Below are positions 23,349 to 32,039 of a stretch of DNA of 64,000 nt, piece after piece; within the stretch, counting starts at the first letter, position 1; each line of letters starts with the position of its first letter. The translations under genes were made by a program, and so were the position numbers. Source of the stretch: Cloacibacillus sp. An23 (GTDB taxonomy: Bacteria > Synergistota > Synergistia > Synergistales > Synergistaceae); NCBI RefSeq assembly GCF_002159945.1, contig NZ_NFJQ01000009.1:62001-126000 (forward strand), given 5' to 3'. The notes under the pieces are model-generated. The model was not told the DNA's origin. It saw only the letters and a program-made list of their open reading frames with translations, and ran no database searches.

Positions 23349-25586
23349 TTATCCGCGGCGTTTCAAAGCGAGCGGGACGAGGGCGAGGAGCGCTAGCGCG
23401 CCGAAGCCGGCGGAGCATCCGCCGCCTGAGCCGCCGCGCGTTTCTGCCTTTTTGAACGATACGATCGCCGTCGGATCGACGATGCTTCCCGTGCTCTTAT
23501 CAAGGTCGTATGAGCCGTTGTCTTCGATGTAAAGCGTGACGATGTAGTTTTTGCCGGCGTCGAAGGGGCCTGCGAGCGCTCCGCCGCCGGCTTCTGTCAC
23601 GGTGAAAGTCCCGTCCTCCGGCTCTTCTCCGGCTTCTTTGTATTCGAGAGCCGTGCCGTCGGCGAACAGTTTGCATATAGCCAAGTCCGCCAGCGCGGCA
23701 CCGTCGCCGAAGGCGTCTCCGCTCACTTCGAAGGCGACCGCGCCGAGGCCGGTTTGCTCAAGTTTTTCGCTCTGCGCCGTAAAGACTGGGAAGAGCGCGA
23801 TGTCCTTGACGGTCTTATCCGTGCGGACGCTCATCGCTGCCTTCTTGGCTATCCCGGCGTCGAGGTAGAGGCAGCCGTCGGACTTCCGCAGATCGCCTTC
23901 GGAGAAAATGCCGCTTAGGGCCGTCTCGTCCTTCGCGATCTGCGCGTATATCGGAGCGACGCTTTCATGCTCGTTGTCGGGGTCCACAGTCTCCACTTGT
24001 TCGGCGAAGCCGTTCCACGCCTCGTACACGTCGAGCGCGCCGTAACGCGAGAAGCCCTCGCGCGCCGTGCTTCCGTCGGCTCCGTCGAGTATCATCTGCT
24101 TTATCTCTCCGGCGCTCTTTTCGGGCGTCAGCGAGGCAAGCAGCGCCGCGGCGCCAGTTACGTGAGGGGTCGCCATCGAGGTGCCGCTCGCCGAGATGTA
24201 GCCGGAGCTGTCGAACATCTGGCGGTTAAGAAGGTTCGCCGTGCGGCAGGCGGAGTATATAGCCGTGCCCGGAGCGAAGACGTCTACCCACTCTCCGCTC
24301 GTGCTGTAGTCGCTATAGCCGATGCCGCCGTTTCCCGGAGTGTCCGGCGCGAGCGTGCCGTCCGCGTTCCGCATCAGAGCGCCTACCGACAGAGTGTTTT
24401 CGTGGCGGAACGCGGCGGGGTAGAAGCGCTGTCCGCGCGTCATCCCGCTCGTCGGGGCGTCGATGTTCTGCCCGTCGTTGCCGGCCGCCATGCAGACCAA
24501 TATGTCCGCGTCGCTGAGCTCCTTGATTTTATAGTCGTAGGCGCTGCCCTCCATCTCCGACGGCCTGAACCAGCCGCCGAGCGACAGATTGACCGCGCGG
24601 ATGTTGACGCCCGCGCGCTTCGCCGCTATGACGAAGTCTATGCCGCGTATTATGTCGCTCGTCTCGGCCCTGCCGCCGAAAAAACTGGACGAAAAGACGT
24701 TGACCGCCATTATGCGCACGCGCCAGTTTATCCCGGCGACGCCCAGCGCGTTGTTCCCAACCGCGCCGATTATGCCCGCCACGTGCGTGCCGTGTCCCTC
24801 TACGTCGCCTATGCGGCTCATCTCCTGCATCGTGCCGGAATCTATGTACCACTGTTCGTCCTCGTCGCCCTGCATCGTAGGCTGCGGGCCGACTGGTACT
24901 CCAGCGTGCGGAGAGCCGATTCCCAGTGCGCTTATCTCGCTGTGGAACCACGCGCCGTGGCTTCCCGCAAGCGGCACCTCGCCTGTGAGCATGTCAGGAT
25001 TTTCGGAAATTATGGCGTTAGCCGCCGCCTCGTCGAAGGTGTACATGTTGCCGGCGAGGTCCGGATGGTCGTATATGACGCCGCTGTCTATCACCGCGAC
25101 TACTACTTCTTCGGAGCCCGTGCCGCGCTCCCATAATTCAGGCGCGCGTATCGCCTCGGGGCCCCATTGTTCGGCCCAATGCTCGTCGTCCGGCGTGACC
25201 GACTGCGTCTGCATTATGTAGTTCGGCATGGCGCTGACTACGTTCGGCTCCGCGCGCAGCTTTTCTATAAATTCTTCGGTCGTCATGCCCTCGGGGGCGC
25301 GCAGGTGGGCGACGGTCAGGAACGCGCTTTCTGCTGAAGCGGCGCGGGTCTGCGTTTCGTCTTCTTTTTTTATAGGATTAAAGTACTGTATGACGGCCCC
25401 TTCGGCGAGTCCCAGGCTTTGCCCAGCCGCGTTTTTAGCCGGTGCCGCTGCGGGTGCGCCGGAGCCGCCGCGCATCACGACGATCGCCTCGCCTTCCGCG
25501 TATCTCGGAGCCTCTTCCGCGGACGCCGCAGGGACGGGCTGCGCCAGCGCGAGGGCGAGGACGGCCAGAAGAATTTTCAGTTTCAT
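23349..25586 (-). CDS. subtilisin-like serine protease with Synerg-CTERM-type sorting tail
   Basis: The 745-residue protein has a signal peptide (residues 1-24), a propeptide, and an S8 catalytic domain with VAVIDSGV (Asp, near 168), GHGTHVAG (His, near 262) and SGTSMATPH (Ser, near 472). A beta-rich region (about 530-710) follows. The end is Gly-rich with one Cys (GGSGGGCSAGFG), a hydrophobic helix (ALALLALVPLAL) and KRRG. That tripartite tail is the Synergistota-specific sorting signal as I know it, implying processing and attachment at the surface. An insertion near 195-245 lies between Asp and His. The start at 25586 follows GGAGGCAC by 6 bases. Confidence in the protease is high, in the sorting tail moderate to high. 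Confidence 0.93.
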   Translation of the reverse strand: MKLKILLAVLALALAQPVPAASAEEAPRYAEGEAIVVMRGGSGAPAAAPAKNAAGQSLGLAEGAVIQYFNPIKKEDETQTRAASAESAFLTVAHLRAPEGMTTEEFIEKLRAEPNVVSAMPNYIMQTQSVTPDDEHWAEQWGPEAIRAPELWERGTGSEEVVVAVIDSGVIYDHPDLAGNMYTFDEAAANAIISENPDMLTGEVPLAGSHGAWFHSEISALGIGSPHAGVPVGPQPTMQGDEDEQWYIDSGTMQEMSRIGDVEGHGTHVAGIIGAVGNNALGVAGINWRVRIMAVNVFSSSFFGGRAETSDIIRGIDFVIAAKRAGVNIRAVNLSLGGWFRPSEMEGSAYDYKIKELSDADILVCMAAGNDGQNIDAPTSGMTRGQRFYPAAFRHENTLSVGALMRNADGTLAPDTPGNGGIGYSDYSTSGEWVDVFAPGTAIYSACRTANLLNRQMFDSSGYISASGTSMATPHVTGAAALLASLTPEKSAGEIKQMILDGADGSTAREGFSRYGALDVYEAWNGFAEQVETVDPDNEHESVAPIYAQIAKDETALSGIFSEGDLRKSDGCLYLDAGIAKKAAMSVRTDKTVKDIALFPVFTAQSEKLEQTGLGAVAFEVSGDAFGDGAALADLAICKLFADGTALEYKEAGEEPEDGTFTVTEAGGGALAGPFDAGKNYIVTLYIEDNGSYDLDKSTGSIVDPTAIVSFKKAETRGGSGGGCSAGFGALALLALVPLALKRRG

Positions 25587-25692
25587 GTGTTGTGCCTCCA
25601 AATAAAAACTAAGCGGCCCGCGTGTATTCGCGAATCCGCCTGTAAATTAAATTAGCATTATTTTTGAATTTGTGTCAAGCCGGGCGCCCGCG

Positions 25693-26631
25693 TTATCTGC
25701 CGGCAAATATTTCGGGATAAAATCCGGCGGCCAGCCGTTCCACGGCGTAGGCCATGCGGCTTCCCGGGAGGACGCTTTCGAGCGCTATGGCGACGAAGCG
25801 TCCGTTTTTGACGCATTCGAGCTGGGAGAGCGCGCTGTTGGCCTTTATCTCGGCTATCTTCTGCTCGACCGACGGCGAATCGTAGTCGTGTACCACTATC
25901 ACCTGCGGGGCGCGCTCGATCACTTCCTCGTAGCTCACCGTCGCCCACTGTTTGCCGCCGAGGTCCGCGAATATGTTTCTGCCGCCGGCGCGTTCGATGA
26001 GCAGGCTCTCGAAGTTGCCGCCGGAGCATGTGAATACGCCGCCGCTGCCGCTGTCGTAGACGAGCACGCGCAGCGGCTCGCGCCCTTTAAGCTTGGAGGC
26101 GACGGCCGCGATGCGGCTTTCCTGCTCTTTTATGAATTTCTCCGCCCGTTCTTCGATTTTGAATATTTTGCCGAGCGCCCGTATCTCGCCGTATATCTCG
26201 TCGAAGTTCGACGCTTTCTCGACGAGGACGTTCATGCCGCACGCCTCGAGCTCCGCTATGTCGAGCCCGGCGCCGCCGAACTCCCAGTCGATGCCGAAGA
26301 CGAAGTCCGCGCCGCTCGTCAGGACGGCCTCGCGCGTCGCGCTGCCGTAGTTGAGCTCTGGTATCTTCGCGTATTCGGCGGCGTACTCGGGCAGCGGGCC
26401 GCGGCTGTGGTTGTCTAGCGTGTTGCCGGCGATTTTGGAGCCGAGTCCGAGCGCGACGAATAGTTCGCTGCAGTTCGGCCCGAAGGTCAGGACGCGCTGC
26501 GGCATCGATGTCACGGTGACTTTTCTGCCGTAGTTGTCTACCGTCACGGGCTGGTAGCCCGATGCCGCCGCCGGACGCGCGGCGAGAATCACGGCGAAGG
26601 CCGCGAGCGCTGTGAATAGTCTGCTTTTCAT
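25693..26631 (-). CDS. periplasmic binding protein of a cobalamin/iron-siderophore-type ABC transporter
   Basis: The 312-residue product has a signal peptide (cleavage near AAASG) and the two-lobed helical-backbone fold of the BtuF/FecB class: TVDNYGRKVTVTSMPQRVLTFGPNCSELFVALG at the N-terminus and a long linking helix near 165-190. The ligand could be cobalamin, haem or an iron chelate. Its ATG overlaps the ATPase stop by 4 bases. nrdJ in this window needs B12, which makes cobalamin attractive, but no cobalamin riboswitch is seen. A longer upstream reading in this frame runs through the ATPase gene and is spurious. Confidence 0.85.
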   Translation of the reverse strand: MKSRLFTALAAFAVILAARPAAASGYQPVTVDNYGRKVTVTSMPQRVLTFGPNCSELFVALGLGSKIAGNTLDNHSRGPLPEYAAEYAKIPELNYGSATREAVLTSGADFVFGIDWEFGGAGLDIAELEACGMNVLVEKASNFDEIYGEIRALGKIFKIEERAEKFIKEQESRIAAVASKLKGREPLRVLVYDSGSGGVFTCSGGNFESLLIERAGGRNIFADLGGKQWATVSYEEVIERAPQVIVVHDYDSPSVEQKIAEIKANSALSQLECVKNGRFVAIALESVLPGSRMAYAVERLAAGFYPEIFAGR

Positions 26632-27449
26632 ATTTTTTCCTCCGTGTGCGCGTTTTCGCGTCGTTTTTCGTTTTCTAGCGCCCATTCGGGCAGATATGTG
26701 ACGGCCGGCTTGCGAGTGGCGTGGTGCAGCTCCGCCTCTGCCGTAACGCCGTAGACCTCTCGTATCAGCTCCGGCGTCAGTATTTGCTCCGGCGTCCCCT
26801 CGCGGACGACGCGCCCGCCCTTCATGACGTAGAGCCTGTCGCAGTAGAGCGAGGCCATGTTGAGGTCGTGGACGGCGGCGACGACTGTGAGGTTCAGCCG
26901 CTTGATGAAGTCGAATATTTCGAGCTGGCAGCTCACGTCTAGGTGGTTCGTCGGCTCGTCGAGTATCAGGAAGTCCGTCTCCTGCGCCATCGCGCGCGCT
27001 ATGAGGACGCGCTGCTTCTCGCCGCCCGACAGGCAGGAGTAGCGGCGGTGCGACATTTCCGCCATGCCCGCGTGCTCTAGCGCGTGGGTTATTATCTTCT
27101 CGTCTTCCGCGCCGTCTATGTCGAAGAAGCGCTTGTGCGGACTGCGCCCCATCGCGACGATGTCGCGGACGCTGAAGTCGAAGAGCACCTCGTTCTCCTG
27201 GCCGACTACGGCTATCTTGCGCGCCGACTCGCGGTAGCTCATGCGGCTGACGTCGCGCCCGTCGAGCGTTATCGCCCCTTTCTGCGGCCTTATCGCGCGG
27301 TAGAGGCATTTGAGCAGCGTCGATTTGCCGCTGCCGTTCGGCCCGATTATGCCGACGAACTCTCCGCGTTCCGCGCGCACGGAGACGTCTTCGATAGCCG
27401 GCCTCCCGCCGTAGGAGTAGCAGAGGCGCGTCGCTTCGAGGCGGTTCAT
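26628..27449 (-). CDS. ABC transporter ATPase, BtuD/FecE type
   Basis: The 273-residue product has Walker A GPNGSGKST (residues 36-44), signature CLSGGEKQRVLIARAMAQ near 137, Walker B DFLILDEPTNHLD and switch His in AAVHDLN. It energises the neighbouring permease. The start overlaps the permease stop by 4 bases, so permease, ATPase and binding protein genes are coupled in that order. The C-terminal 30 residues are basic and acidic without a motif. Confidence 0.93.
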   Translation of the reverse strand: MNRLEATRLCYSYGGRPAIEDVSVRAERGEFVGIIGPNGSGKSTLLKCLYRAIRPQKGAITLDGRDVSRMSYRESARKIAVVGQENEVLFDFSVRDIVAMGRSPHKRFFDIDGAEDEKIITHALEHAGMAEMSHRRYSCLSGGEKQRVLIARAMAQETDFLILDEPTNHLDVSCQLEIFDFIKRLNLTVVAAVHDLNMASLYCDRLYVMKGGRVVREGTPEQILTPELIREVYGVTAEAELHHATRKPAVTYLPEWALENEKRRENAHTEEKI

Positions 27450-28513
27450 CTCTGCTTCCTCCCGCCGCGCCGCTTAAGCATCCATATGAATATCGGCCCG
27501 CCCGCTACAGCGGTCAGTATGCCGACGGGCAGCTCCTCGGGCGCGATCACCATGCGGGCCGCCACGTCCGTCCAGACGACGAGTATCCCGCCGAGCAGCG
27601 CGGCTACGGGCAGCACCTTTTTATGGTCGGAGCCGACTATGAGCCGCGTGAAGTGCGGCACCATGAGTCCGACGAAGCCGATAGTGCCGCTGACCGCTAT
27701 CGTAGTCCCAGCCATCAGCGACGAGAGAAGCACGAGAAGCTTGTGCGTCCGGCGCACGTCCACGCCGAGCGTCGCGGCGCTTTCTTCGCCGAGCAGCAGC
27801 AGGTTCAGCGCCCTGTAGTTGAGCATCAGCGCCGCCATGCAGAGCACGAGCACAGCGAAGGGCAGTGTAAGATAGCTCCAGCGCGCGCCGGCTAGGCTGC
27901 CGGACATCCAGAAGGTCGCGTTGTGCAGGCCGAGCGCGTTCGGAGCGCTCAGAGTTATGATGCGCGTCACGCCGTCCATTATCATCGCTATAGCGACGCC
28001 GGAGAGCAGGAGCTGAGGGATGTTTATGCGTCCGCGCACGCGAGAGAGCGCGTAGACCGCCGTTATCGTGACGGCGGAGCCGATGAAGGCGCTTATCGAA
28101 AGCGAATAGGCGCCGAGAAACGAAAAAACGCCGAAGAGCATCCCGAGCGTAGCCGCCGCGGCGGCGCCTGACGACACGCCGAGGATGAACGGATCCGCGA
28201 GATGGTTGCGCACGAGCGCCTGCATCGCGACGCCGGTCACAGCGAGCGAGGCGCCGACCGTCATGCCCAGCAGAACGCGCGGGAGCCGCAGGCCCAGCAC
28301 TATCCGCTCGTCGAGCGCGCGCCACGAGTGCTCCACAAGCCCGCCCGCGATAGGCAGGCGTGACGCGAATATCTTCAAGGTCTCGCCCGGCGCGACCGAC
28401 ACCGGGCCGAGCCCGGAGGCCGCCGCCGCCGATAGCAGCGCCGCCGCCGCGAGAAACAATATCAGCCACGGCACGCCAGCGCCGTCCACAAGAAAACTCT
28501 TTTCCCTCTCCAT
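27446..28513 (-). CDS. ABC transporter permease, BtuC/FecD type
   Basis: The 355-residue protein has about ten membrane segments and the FecCD signatures LRLPRVLLGMTVGASLAVTG (residues about 74-93), NHLADPFILGVSSGAA, and near the end GTIGFVGLMVPHFTRL, the ATPase-coupling loop. The N-terminus (MEREKSFLVDGAG) is cytoplasmic. It is first in the permease, ATPase, binding-protein operon, which is less common than having the binding protein first. A terminator-bearing leader precedes it. Confidence 0.92.
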   Translation of the reverse strand: MEREKSFLVDGAGVPWLILFLAAAALLSAAAASGLGPVSVAPGETLKIFASRLPIAGGLVEHSWRALDERIVLGLRLPRVLLGMTVGASLAVTGVAMQALVRNHLADPFILGVSSGAAAAATLGMLFGVFSFLGAYSLSISAFIGSAVTITAVYALSRVRGRINIPQLLLSGVAIAMIMDGVTRIITLSAPNALGLHNATFWMSGSLAGARWSYLTLPFAVLVLCMAALMLNYRALNLLLLGEESAATLGVDVRRTHKLLVLLSSLMAGTTIAVSGTIGFVGLMVPHFTRLIVGSDHKKVLPVAALLGGILVVWTDVAARMVIAPEELPVGILTAVAGGPIFIWMLKRRGGRKQR

Positions 28514-28644
28514 ATTTACCGCCTTTCATATTTCACCGTTCCGCGCTTAACGCCGCGCGCCGTTCACGTTTTCCGGCGGGCGCGGCATGACGGGGCTGCG
28601 GCCATCAGCGTATGGCCGAACGGCCGAAAATCGCCTGGAGCCCA

Positions 28645-28697
28645 TAAAAAAGGACCATGAAAACCCCTTGCCGGAGAGACGGGGATCTTCATGATCC
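28645..28697 (-). terminator. attenuator-like terminator in the leader of the ABC transporter
   Basis: On the minus strand, GGATCATGAA and a CCCC block (28697 down to about 28681) pair with GGGG and TTCATGGTCC (down to 28652), followed by TTTTTTATG. It lies about 130 bases before the permease start and about 100 bases after the promoter at 28799-28827. The leader between them holds two more GC-rich hairpins, so a riboswitch or attenuator is likely. I do not recognise the class; hallmarks of the cobalamin riboswitch are absent. Confidence 0.75.
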
Positions 28698-28798
28698 GTG
28701 TAGTTTCTGCCTGAAAGCGCGCTCTTTTTCCGGGAACCGGCGGATGCCCCGCCCGCGCCGCCTTCGTGACGGCGCGCCTTTCAAAAGCCGCTCTGTTA

Positions 28799-28827
28799 AA
28801 AATATCCCGCGCTCCGGGTTTTGTCAA
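28799..28827 (-). promoter_or_regulatory. promoter of the ABC transporter leader
   Basis: Minus strand: TTGACA (28827-28822), 17-base spacer, TATTTT (28804-28799). Confidence 0.7.
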
Positions 28828-29021
28828 CCGGCGCGGAAAACAGGCCCGCGCCGCGCCGAAGCAGCGAAATTGTATGATATGGAGTCCGCTCTATGTCAAC
28901 CGGCCCGGCTGAGGAATATTTTTTCGCGCGCCGCGCGTTTCGCGAACGAGGCTGCCGCCGTCGGGGCGATTATCGGGCCGGACGCGCCGTCGAGGTTGTA
29001 AGCGCCGCCGGCGCGAGAAAC

Positions 29022-29229
29022 TTAGCCGAACTCCGAGCCGTCATCCTCGCTTATAAGGAAAGTCCCGTCCGCGGGCTCCGTCCCCGCCTTCTTATAAGCC
29101 GCCCGGCGAAAGCTCATCGCTTTCCGCGCGGAAAACAGGAAATATGGAAATATCGGATGGCGAAGCGTCCTCGCGCGCGTTTTCGAGCGCTTCGCTATTC
29201 CTGCGCCGCGGTGAATCTCATAAACGTCA
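29022..29229 (-). pseudogene. decayed fragment of a subtilase-type C-terminal region
   Basis: Three reading frames on the minus strand, in the right order, resemble residues about 575-660 of the subtilase at 23349. They are GAGIAKRS (compare DAGIAKKA), SDISIFPVFRAESDEL (compare KDIALFPVFTAQSEKL) and YKKAGTEPADGTFLIS (compare YKEAGEEPEDGTFTVT), ending at a stop at 29022. Frame changes between the pieces and loss of the segment between the second and third show decay. It is therefore a relic of a second gene carrying the same domain. Confidence 0.65.
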
Positions 29230-29358
29230 TGCTGCCGCCTCCGAATGGGCGAATCTGCCGCGCCTGCGCGGACAGTGCCGCGCCGTACGGTCTCGCCTTA
29301 TACGCGCCCTCTTTTTTTGAAATTGCGTCAAGTTTCCGCGCCCGGCGCGCCGCGCATA
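29230..29358. other. intergenic stretch
   Basis: Between the subtilase relic and the CorC terminator. No intact gene is seen; it may contain more of the relic too eroded to read. The stretch 28830-29021 on the other side of the relic is likewise empty. Confidence 0.35.
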
Positions 29359-29395
29359 AAAAAACGGCGGGCCCCGGAAGCCCCGCCGTTTTTGT
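29359..29395 (-). terminator. intrinsic terminator of the CorC-type gene
   Basis: AAAAACGGCGGGG and CCCCGCCGTTTTT arms with a loop of about 9 bases; on the minus strand the U-tract is TTTTTTTATG. U-tracts exist on both sides. Confidence 0.85.
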
Positions 29396-29423
29396 GTTTT
29401 TTATCCGGCTTTTGCCGCGCGCG

Positions 29424-30779
29424 TCAGCACGGCTCTCCGTTCACGTCGTCCTCTTTTTCCTTGTCCTCGTCCTTTATCACGGAGACCGACGACTTTTCTA
29501 TCCTGTGGTCCGTTATCTCCGTGACGTCCACCGCAAGCCCGTCCGCCTCTATCGAGAATGTCGTGCCGTCGTCCGGTACTGATCCGTAGCTCGCGAATAC
29601 GAAGCCGCCGAAGGTGTCGTACTCGTCTACGGGCAGCGTCACGCCCAGCTCTTCCGCGACGTCCTCGAGCGGCGCGCTGCCTTTTATCTCCCATTTGTTG
29701 TCGTCCACTTTTTCTATCTCCGGCGTCTCCTGCGGCTGCGCGTTCTCGTCGTCGAGGTCTCCGACGAGCTGCTCCAGCAGGTCGTTCATCGTGACGATGC
29801 CGGCCATGCCGCCCTGCTCGTCGAGCACTATCGCGAAATGGTCGCGCGTCTGCTTCATACGCTTGAAAAGCACGTCGGCGCGCACGCCCTCGGGCACGAA
29901 GCAGGGCGGGACGACGGCGTTCTTCATCACGCTTTCCCGCGTCTTGTCGCGCAGACGGAAATACTCCTTGGCCTTGAGCACTCCGATTATGTTGTCCACG
30001 CTCTCGTCGCATATCGGATAGTTGGAGAAACGCGTCTCGTTTATCGTCTTCTTCCACGTCTCGGCGCTGTCCTCCAGCCAGAGCATCGCTACGTCGCGGC
30101 GGTGCGTCGCGAACTCGCCGACCGGAAGGTCGTCGAACTCGAAGATGTTCTGTATCATCTCTTTATCCTCTTCATCTATCGTTCCGCTGCGGCTGCCCGC
30201 GTCGACCATGAGGCGTATGTCCTCCTCGCCGACCTCTTCGTCGTCGGCCTTCGGGTCGATGCCTATCAGGCGCAGCACGCCGTTCGTCGAAACGGTCAGC
30301 AGCCAGACGAGCGGCGCGCAGAGCTTCGCGATGAATGAGATCATCGTGGACATAGCGAGCGCGAGCTGCTCGGCCTTCTTCATGGCCACGCGCTTCGGCA
30401 CGAGCTCGCCGAAAATGAGCGTGACGTACGAAAGTATGAGGGTGATCACGACGACCGAGATAGTGCCAAGCGTCTTCTCGGGCAGCGGCACTCCGAGCGC
30501 GACGAAGAGGGCGACGAGGCGGCTCGAGAAGTTGTCGGCCGCGAAGGCGCTCGCGAGGAAGCCCGAGAGCGTTATAGCCACCTGTATCGTCGCGAGAAAC
30601 GTCGCCGGGTTGTCAGTGAGCTTCTTGAGCCTTCCCGCCCGTTTGTCGCCCTGAGACGTGAGCTGCTCGAGCTTCGCGCCGTTGACCGATATCACCGCGA
30701 TCTCCGCGCAGGCGAAAATCGCGTTGGATATGATAAGCACTATCTGCAAGACTATCTGCCACAATATACTTTCTTCCAA
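29424..30779 (-). CDS. CNNM/CorC-family membrane protein with CBS domains
   Basis: The 451-residue product has an N-terminal DUF21 (CNNM) membrane domain of about four helices (residues 1-190, with FGELVPKRVA as family signature). It continues with a CBS pair (about 215-335, SNYPICDESVDNIIGVL and HFAIVLDEQGGMAGIVT) and a CorC_HlyC domain (about 355-440, ending DGLAVDVTEITDHRIEKSSV). Such proteins act in magnesium/cobalt efflux or regulation. The TTG at 30779 is chosen as start: AGGAGGAG lies 7 bases upstream. A terminator hairpin and a 30-codon frame precede the gene. Confidence 0.9.
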   Translation of the reverse strand: MEESILWQIVLQIVLIISNAIFACAEIAVISVNGAKLEQLTSQGDKRAGRLKKLTDNPATFLATIQVAITLSGFLASAFAADNFSSRLVALFVALGVPLPEKTLGTISVVVITLILSYVTLIFGELVPKRVAMKKAEQLALAMSTMISFIAKLCAPLVWLLTVSTNGVLRLIGIDPKADDEEVGEEDIRLMVDAGSRSGTIDEEDKEMIQNIFEFDDLPVGEFATHRRDVAMLWLEDSAETWKKTINETRFSNYPICDESVDNIIGVLKAKEYFRLRDKTRESVMKNAVVPPCFVPEGVRADVLFKRMKQTRDHFAIVLDEQGGMAGIVTMNDLLEQLVGDLDDENAQPQETPEIEKVDDNKWEIKGSAPLEDVAEELGVTLPVDEYDTFGGFVFASYGSVPDDGTTFSIEADGLAVDVTEITDHRIEKSSVSVIKDEDKEKEDDVNGEPC

Positions 30780-30832
30780 GATGACTCCTCCTAAAAATCT
30801 GCGCCGCGTGCTTCCGGAGCGGCCCCGGATGA

Positions 30833-30893
30833 AAAAACAAAAAAAGGACACGCCCGTATAGTATCTTTTTACGATACAGGCTTGTCCTTAAAG
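30833..30893 (-). terminator. terminator or attenuator before the CorC-type gene
   Basis: A long hairpin: AAGGACAaGCC...GTATC (30893 downwards) pairs with GATAC...GGCgTGTCCTT, ending in TTTTTTTGTTTTTT on the minus strand. It is 55 bases before the CorC start and the stop codon of a 30-codon frame lies in its loop. Confidence 0.85.
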
Positions 30894-30961
30894 CGCGTAT
30901 ATTCCGTTATTCGTTGTTCACATGATCGGCTGCTGTCAGAGCAACTGTCCGCGTCGTCCAT
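30869..30961 (-). CDS. possible leader peptide of the CorC-type gene
   Basis: A 30-codon frame starts with ATG at 30961 after GGGGAAGAAT and reads MDDADSCSDSSRSCEQ-, ending in the loop of the terminator hairpin. It is acidic and Ser/Asp-rich. Because ribosomes reaching its stop would cover the 5' arm of the terminator, it could couple translation to read-through, as leader peptides do. There is no homology that I recognise; it could be a chance frame. Confidence 0.35.
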   Translation of the reverse strand: MDDADSCSDSSRSCEQRITEYTRFKDKPVS

Positions 30962-31183
30962 ACGGCGTATTCTTCCCCTTTATAAAAACTTCCCATATTG
31001 TAAGATAAAATCTGATTTTTGTATATATGGTGAAAAGTACCTATTCTGCGTACGGCTGCCGCTCGCCTCGCCGCCGCCTGAAAAGCCCCCGTAATTACGA
31101 CGGCGCGGAGCGACGGCTTCTTCAGCGCTGGCGGGAAACGCTCTGCCGCAGCCGGCGGCTCTTCTGAAATACCCCTGCGCGCG
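30962..31183. other. intergenic stretch
   Basis: AT-rich near 30985-31040 (likely promoter of the CorC leader, no clear consensus), GC-rich towards the phosphatase. No supported gene. Confidence 0.35.
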
Positions 31184-31792
31184 TCATCCGCGGGCGCTGA
31201 AGAGAAAATCCGGCAGAGTTTCGCACCTCAGCGCCGTTTCTCCGTCGCCGAACTCTAGCATGTACGCTCCGCTGTTCGGGATCTTCCAGTCTCCGTGCGC
31301 GACTTTCTCGTCGGCGAAACGGTGCAGCACGGCGCGCATGACGTCGCCGTGCATGACCGACGCCGCGCTTTCGGCGCCGCGCTCGCGGCATATCCCGAGC
31401 ATACGGGCGAAGCCGCGTTCCGCGCGGCGGCGGAAGGCCCCGAAGCTCTCGCCCTTCCACGGCGGCGTCTCCTCCGGCCTGCCGATCCACGCGAAATAGT
31501 TCGGGTCGTCGTCGAGGCTCGTGTACGGCATGCCGGCGAGCTCGCCCATGTCGCACTCCGCGAGTTCCGTGAGCTCATAGTCGGCGGCGCGCCCGTAGAT
31601 TATCTTCATCGACTCGGTGCAGCGGAGCAGCGGCGAGGAAAAGTATATCTCGCAGCGCGGATACTCGAACCGGCCGCATATCGAGCGCAGCGCGGCGGCC
31701 CCCTCCTCAGAGAGTCCGGCGTTCGTCTGTCCCGTCCATACCTTGAGAGAATTCGCCGTCGATTGCGCGTGGCGTATCATATATATCCGCAT
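31184..31792 (-). CDS. histidine phosphatase (phosphoglycerate mutase-like)
   Basis: The 202-residue product has the RHG-type motif MIRHAQSTAN (His9 phospho-acceptor; Gln in place of the usual Gly/Glu), GLSEEGAAAL, SSPLLRCTESM, and the second catalytic His in SVMHGDVMRAV near 149. Family members dephosphorylate small metabolites such as alpha-ribazole phosphate or sugar phosphates. The ATG at 31792 is 7 bases after GGAGG; the ATG at 31798 touches it. It is apparently monocistronic. Confidence 0.85.
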   Translation of the reverse strand: MRIYMIRHAQSTANSLKVWTGQTNAGLSEEGAAALRSICGRFEYPRCEIYFSSPLLRCTESMKIIYGRAADYELTELAECDMGELAGMPYTSLDDDPNYFAWIGRPEETPPWKGESFGAFRRRAERGFARMLGICRERGAESAASVMHGDVMRAVLHRFADEKVAHGDWKIPNSGAYMLEFGDGETALRCETLPDFLFSARG

Positions 31793-32039
31793 AGTCATAC
31801 CTCCGTGCCGCCCCGCGCGCAGCGCGAAGCCCTAAAATCATAGCGCCCGCCGCCTCTCTTGTCTATAAAATAAGAATATGAGGCGGCGCAGTTTATCGCA
31901 CCGTCCGCCGTTTCCGCCGCCGGCCGGCTGTAGGTTTGCCATAAATATGTGACGGCTAGAGATAGAGAGGATTACACAAGGTTCCGTTTATGTAAGATAT
32001 ATGCCGGTTATATGCCGATGCGAACGCGTAAACATTAAG
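31793..32039. other. intergenic stretch
   Basis: No supported gene. Base composition drops near 31900-32030, next to the transposase remnant. Confidence 0.35.

Noticed and set aside
26632-27309. N-terminal extension of the ABC binding protein
   Set aside because: It is the shadow of the ATPase gene in another frame; the signal peptide begins at 26631.
28514-28830. Cobalamin riboswitch before the ABC transporter
   Set aside because: The B12-box text and the GCCACTG-type element are not present, though the terminator layout would allow a riboswitch.
28893-29582. Long open frame on the plus strand
   Set aside because: Arg/Ala-rich translation typical of GC-rich shadow frames; it overlaps a terminator and the CorC gene, and lacks a ribosome site.
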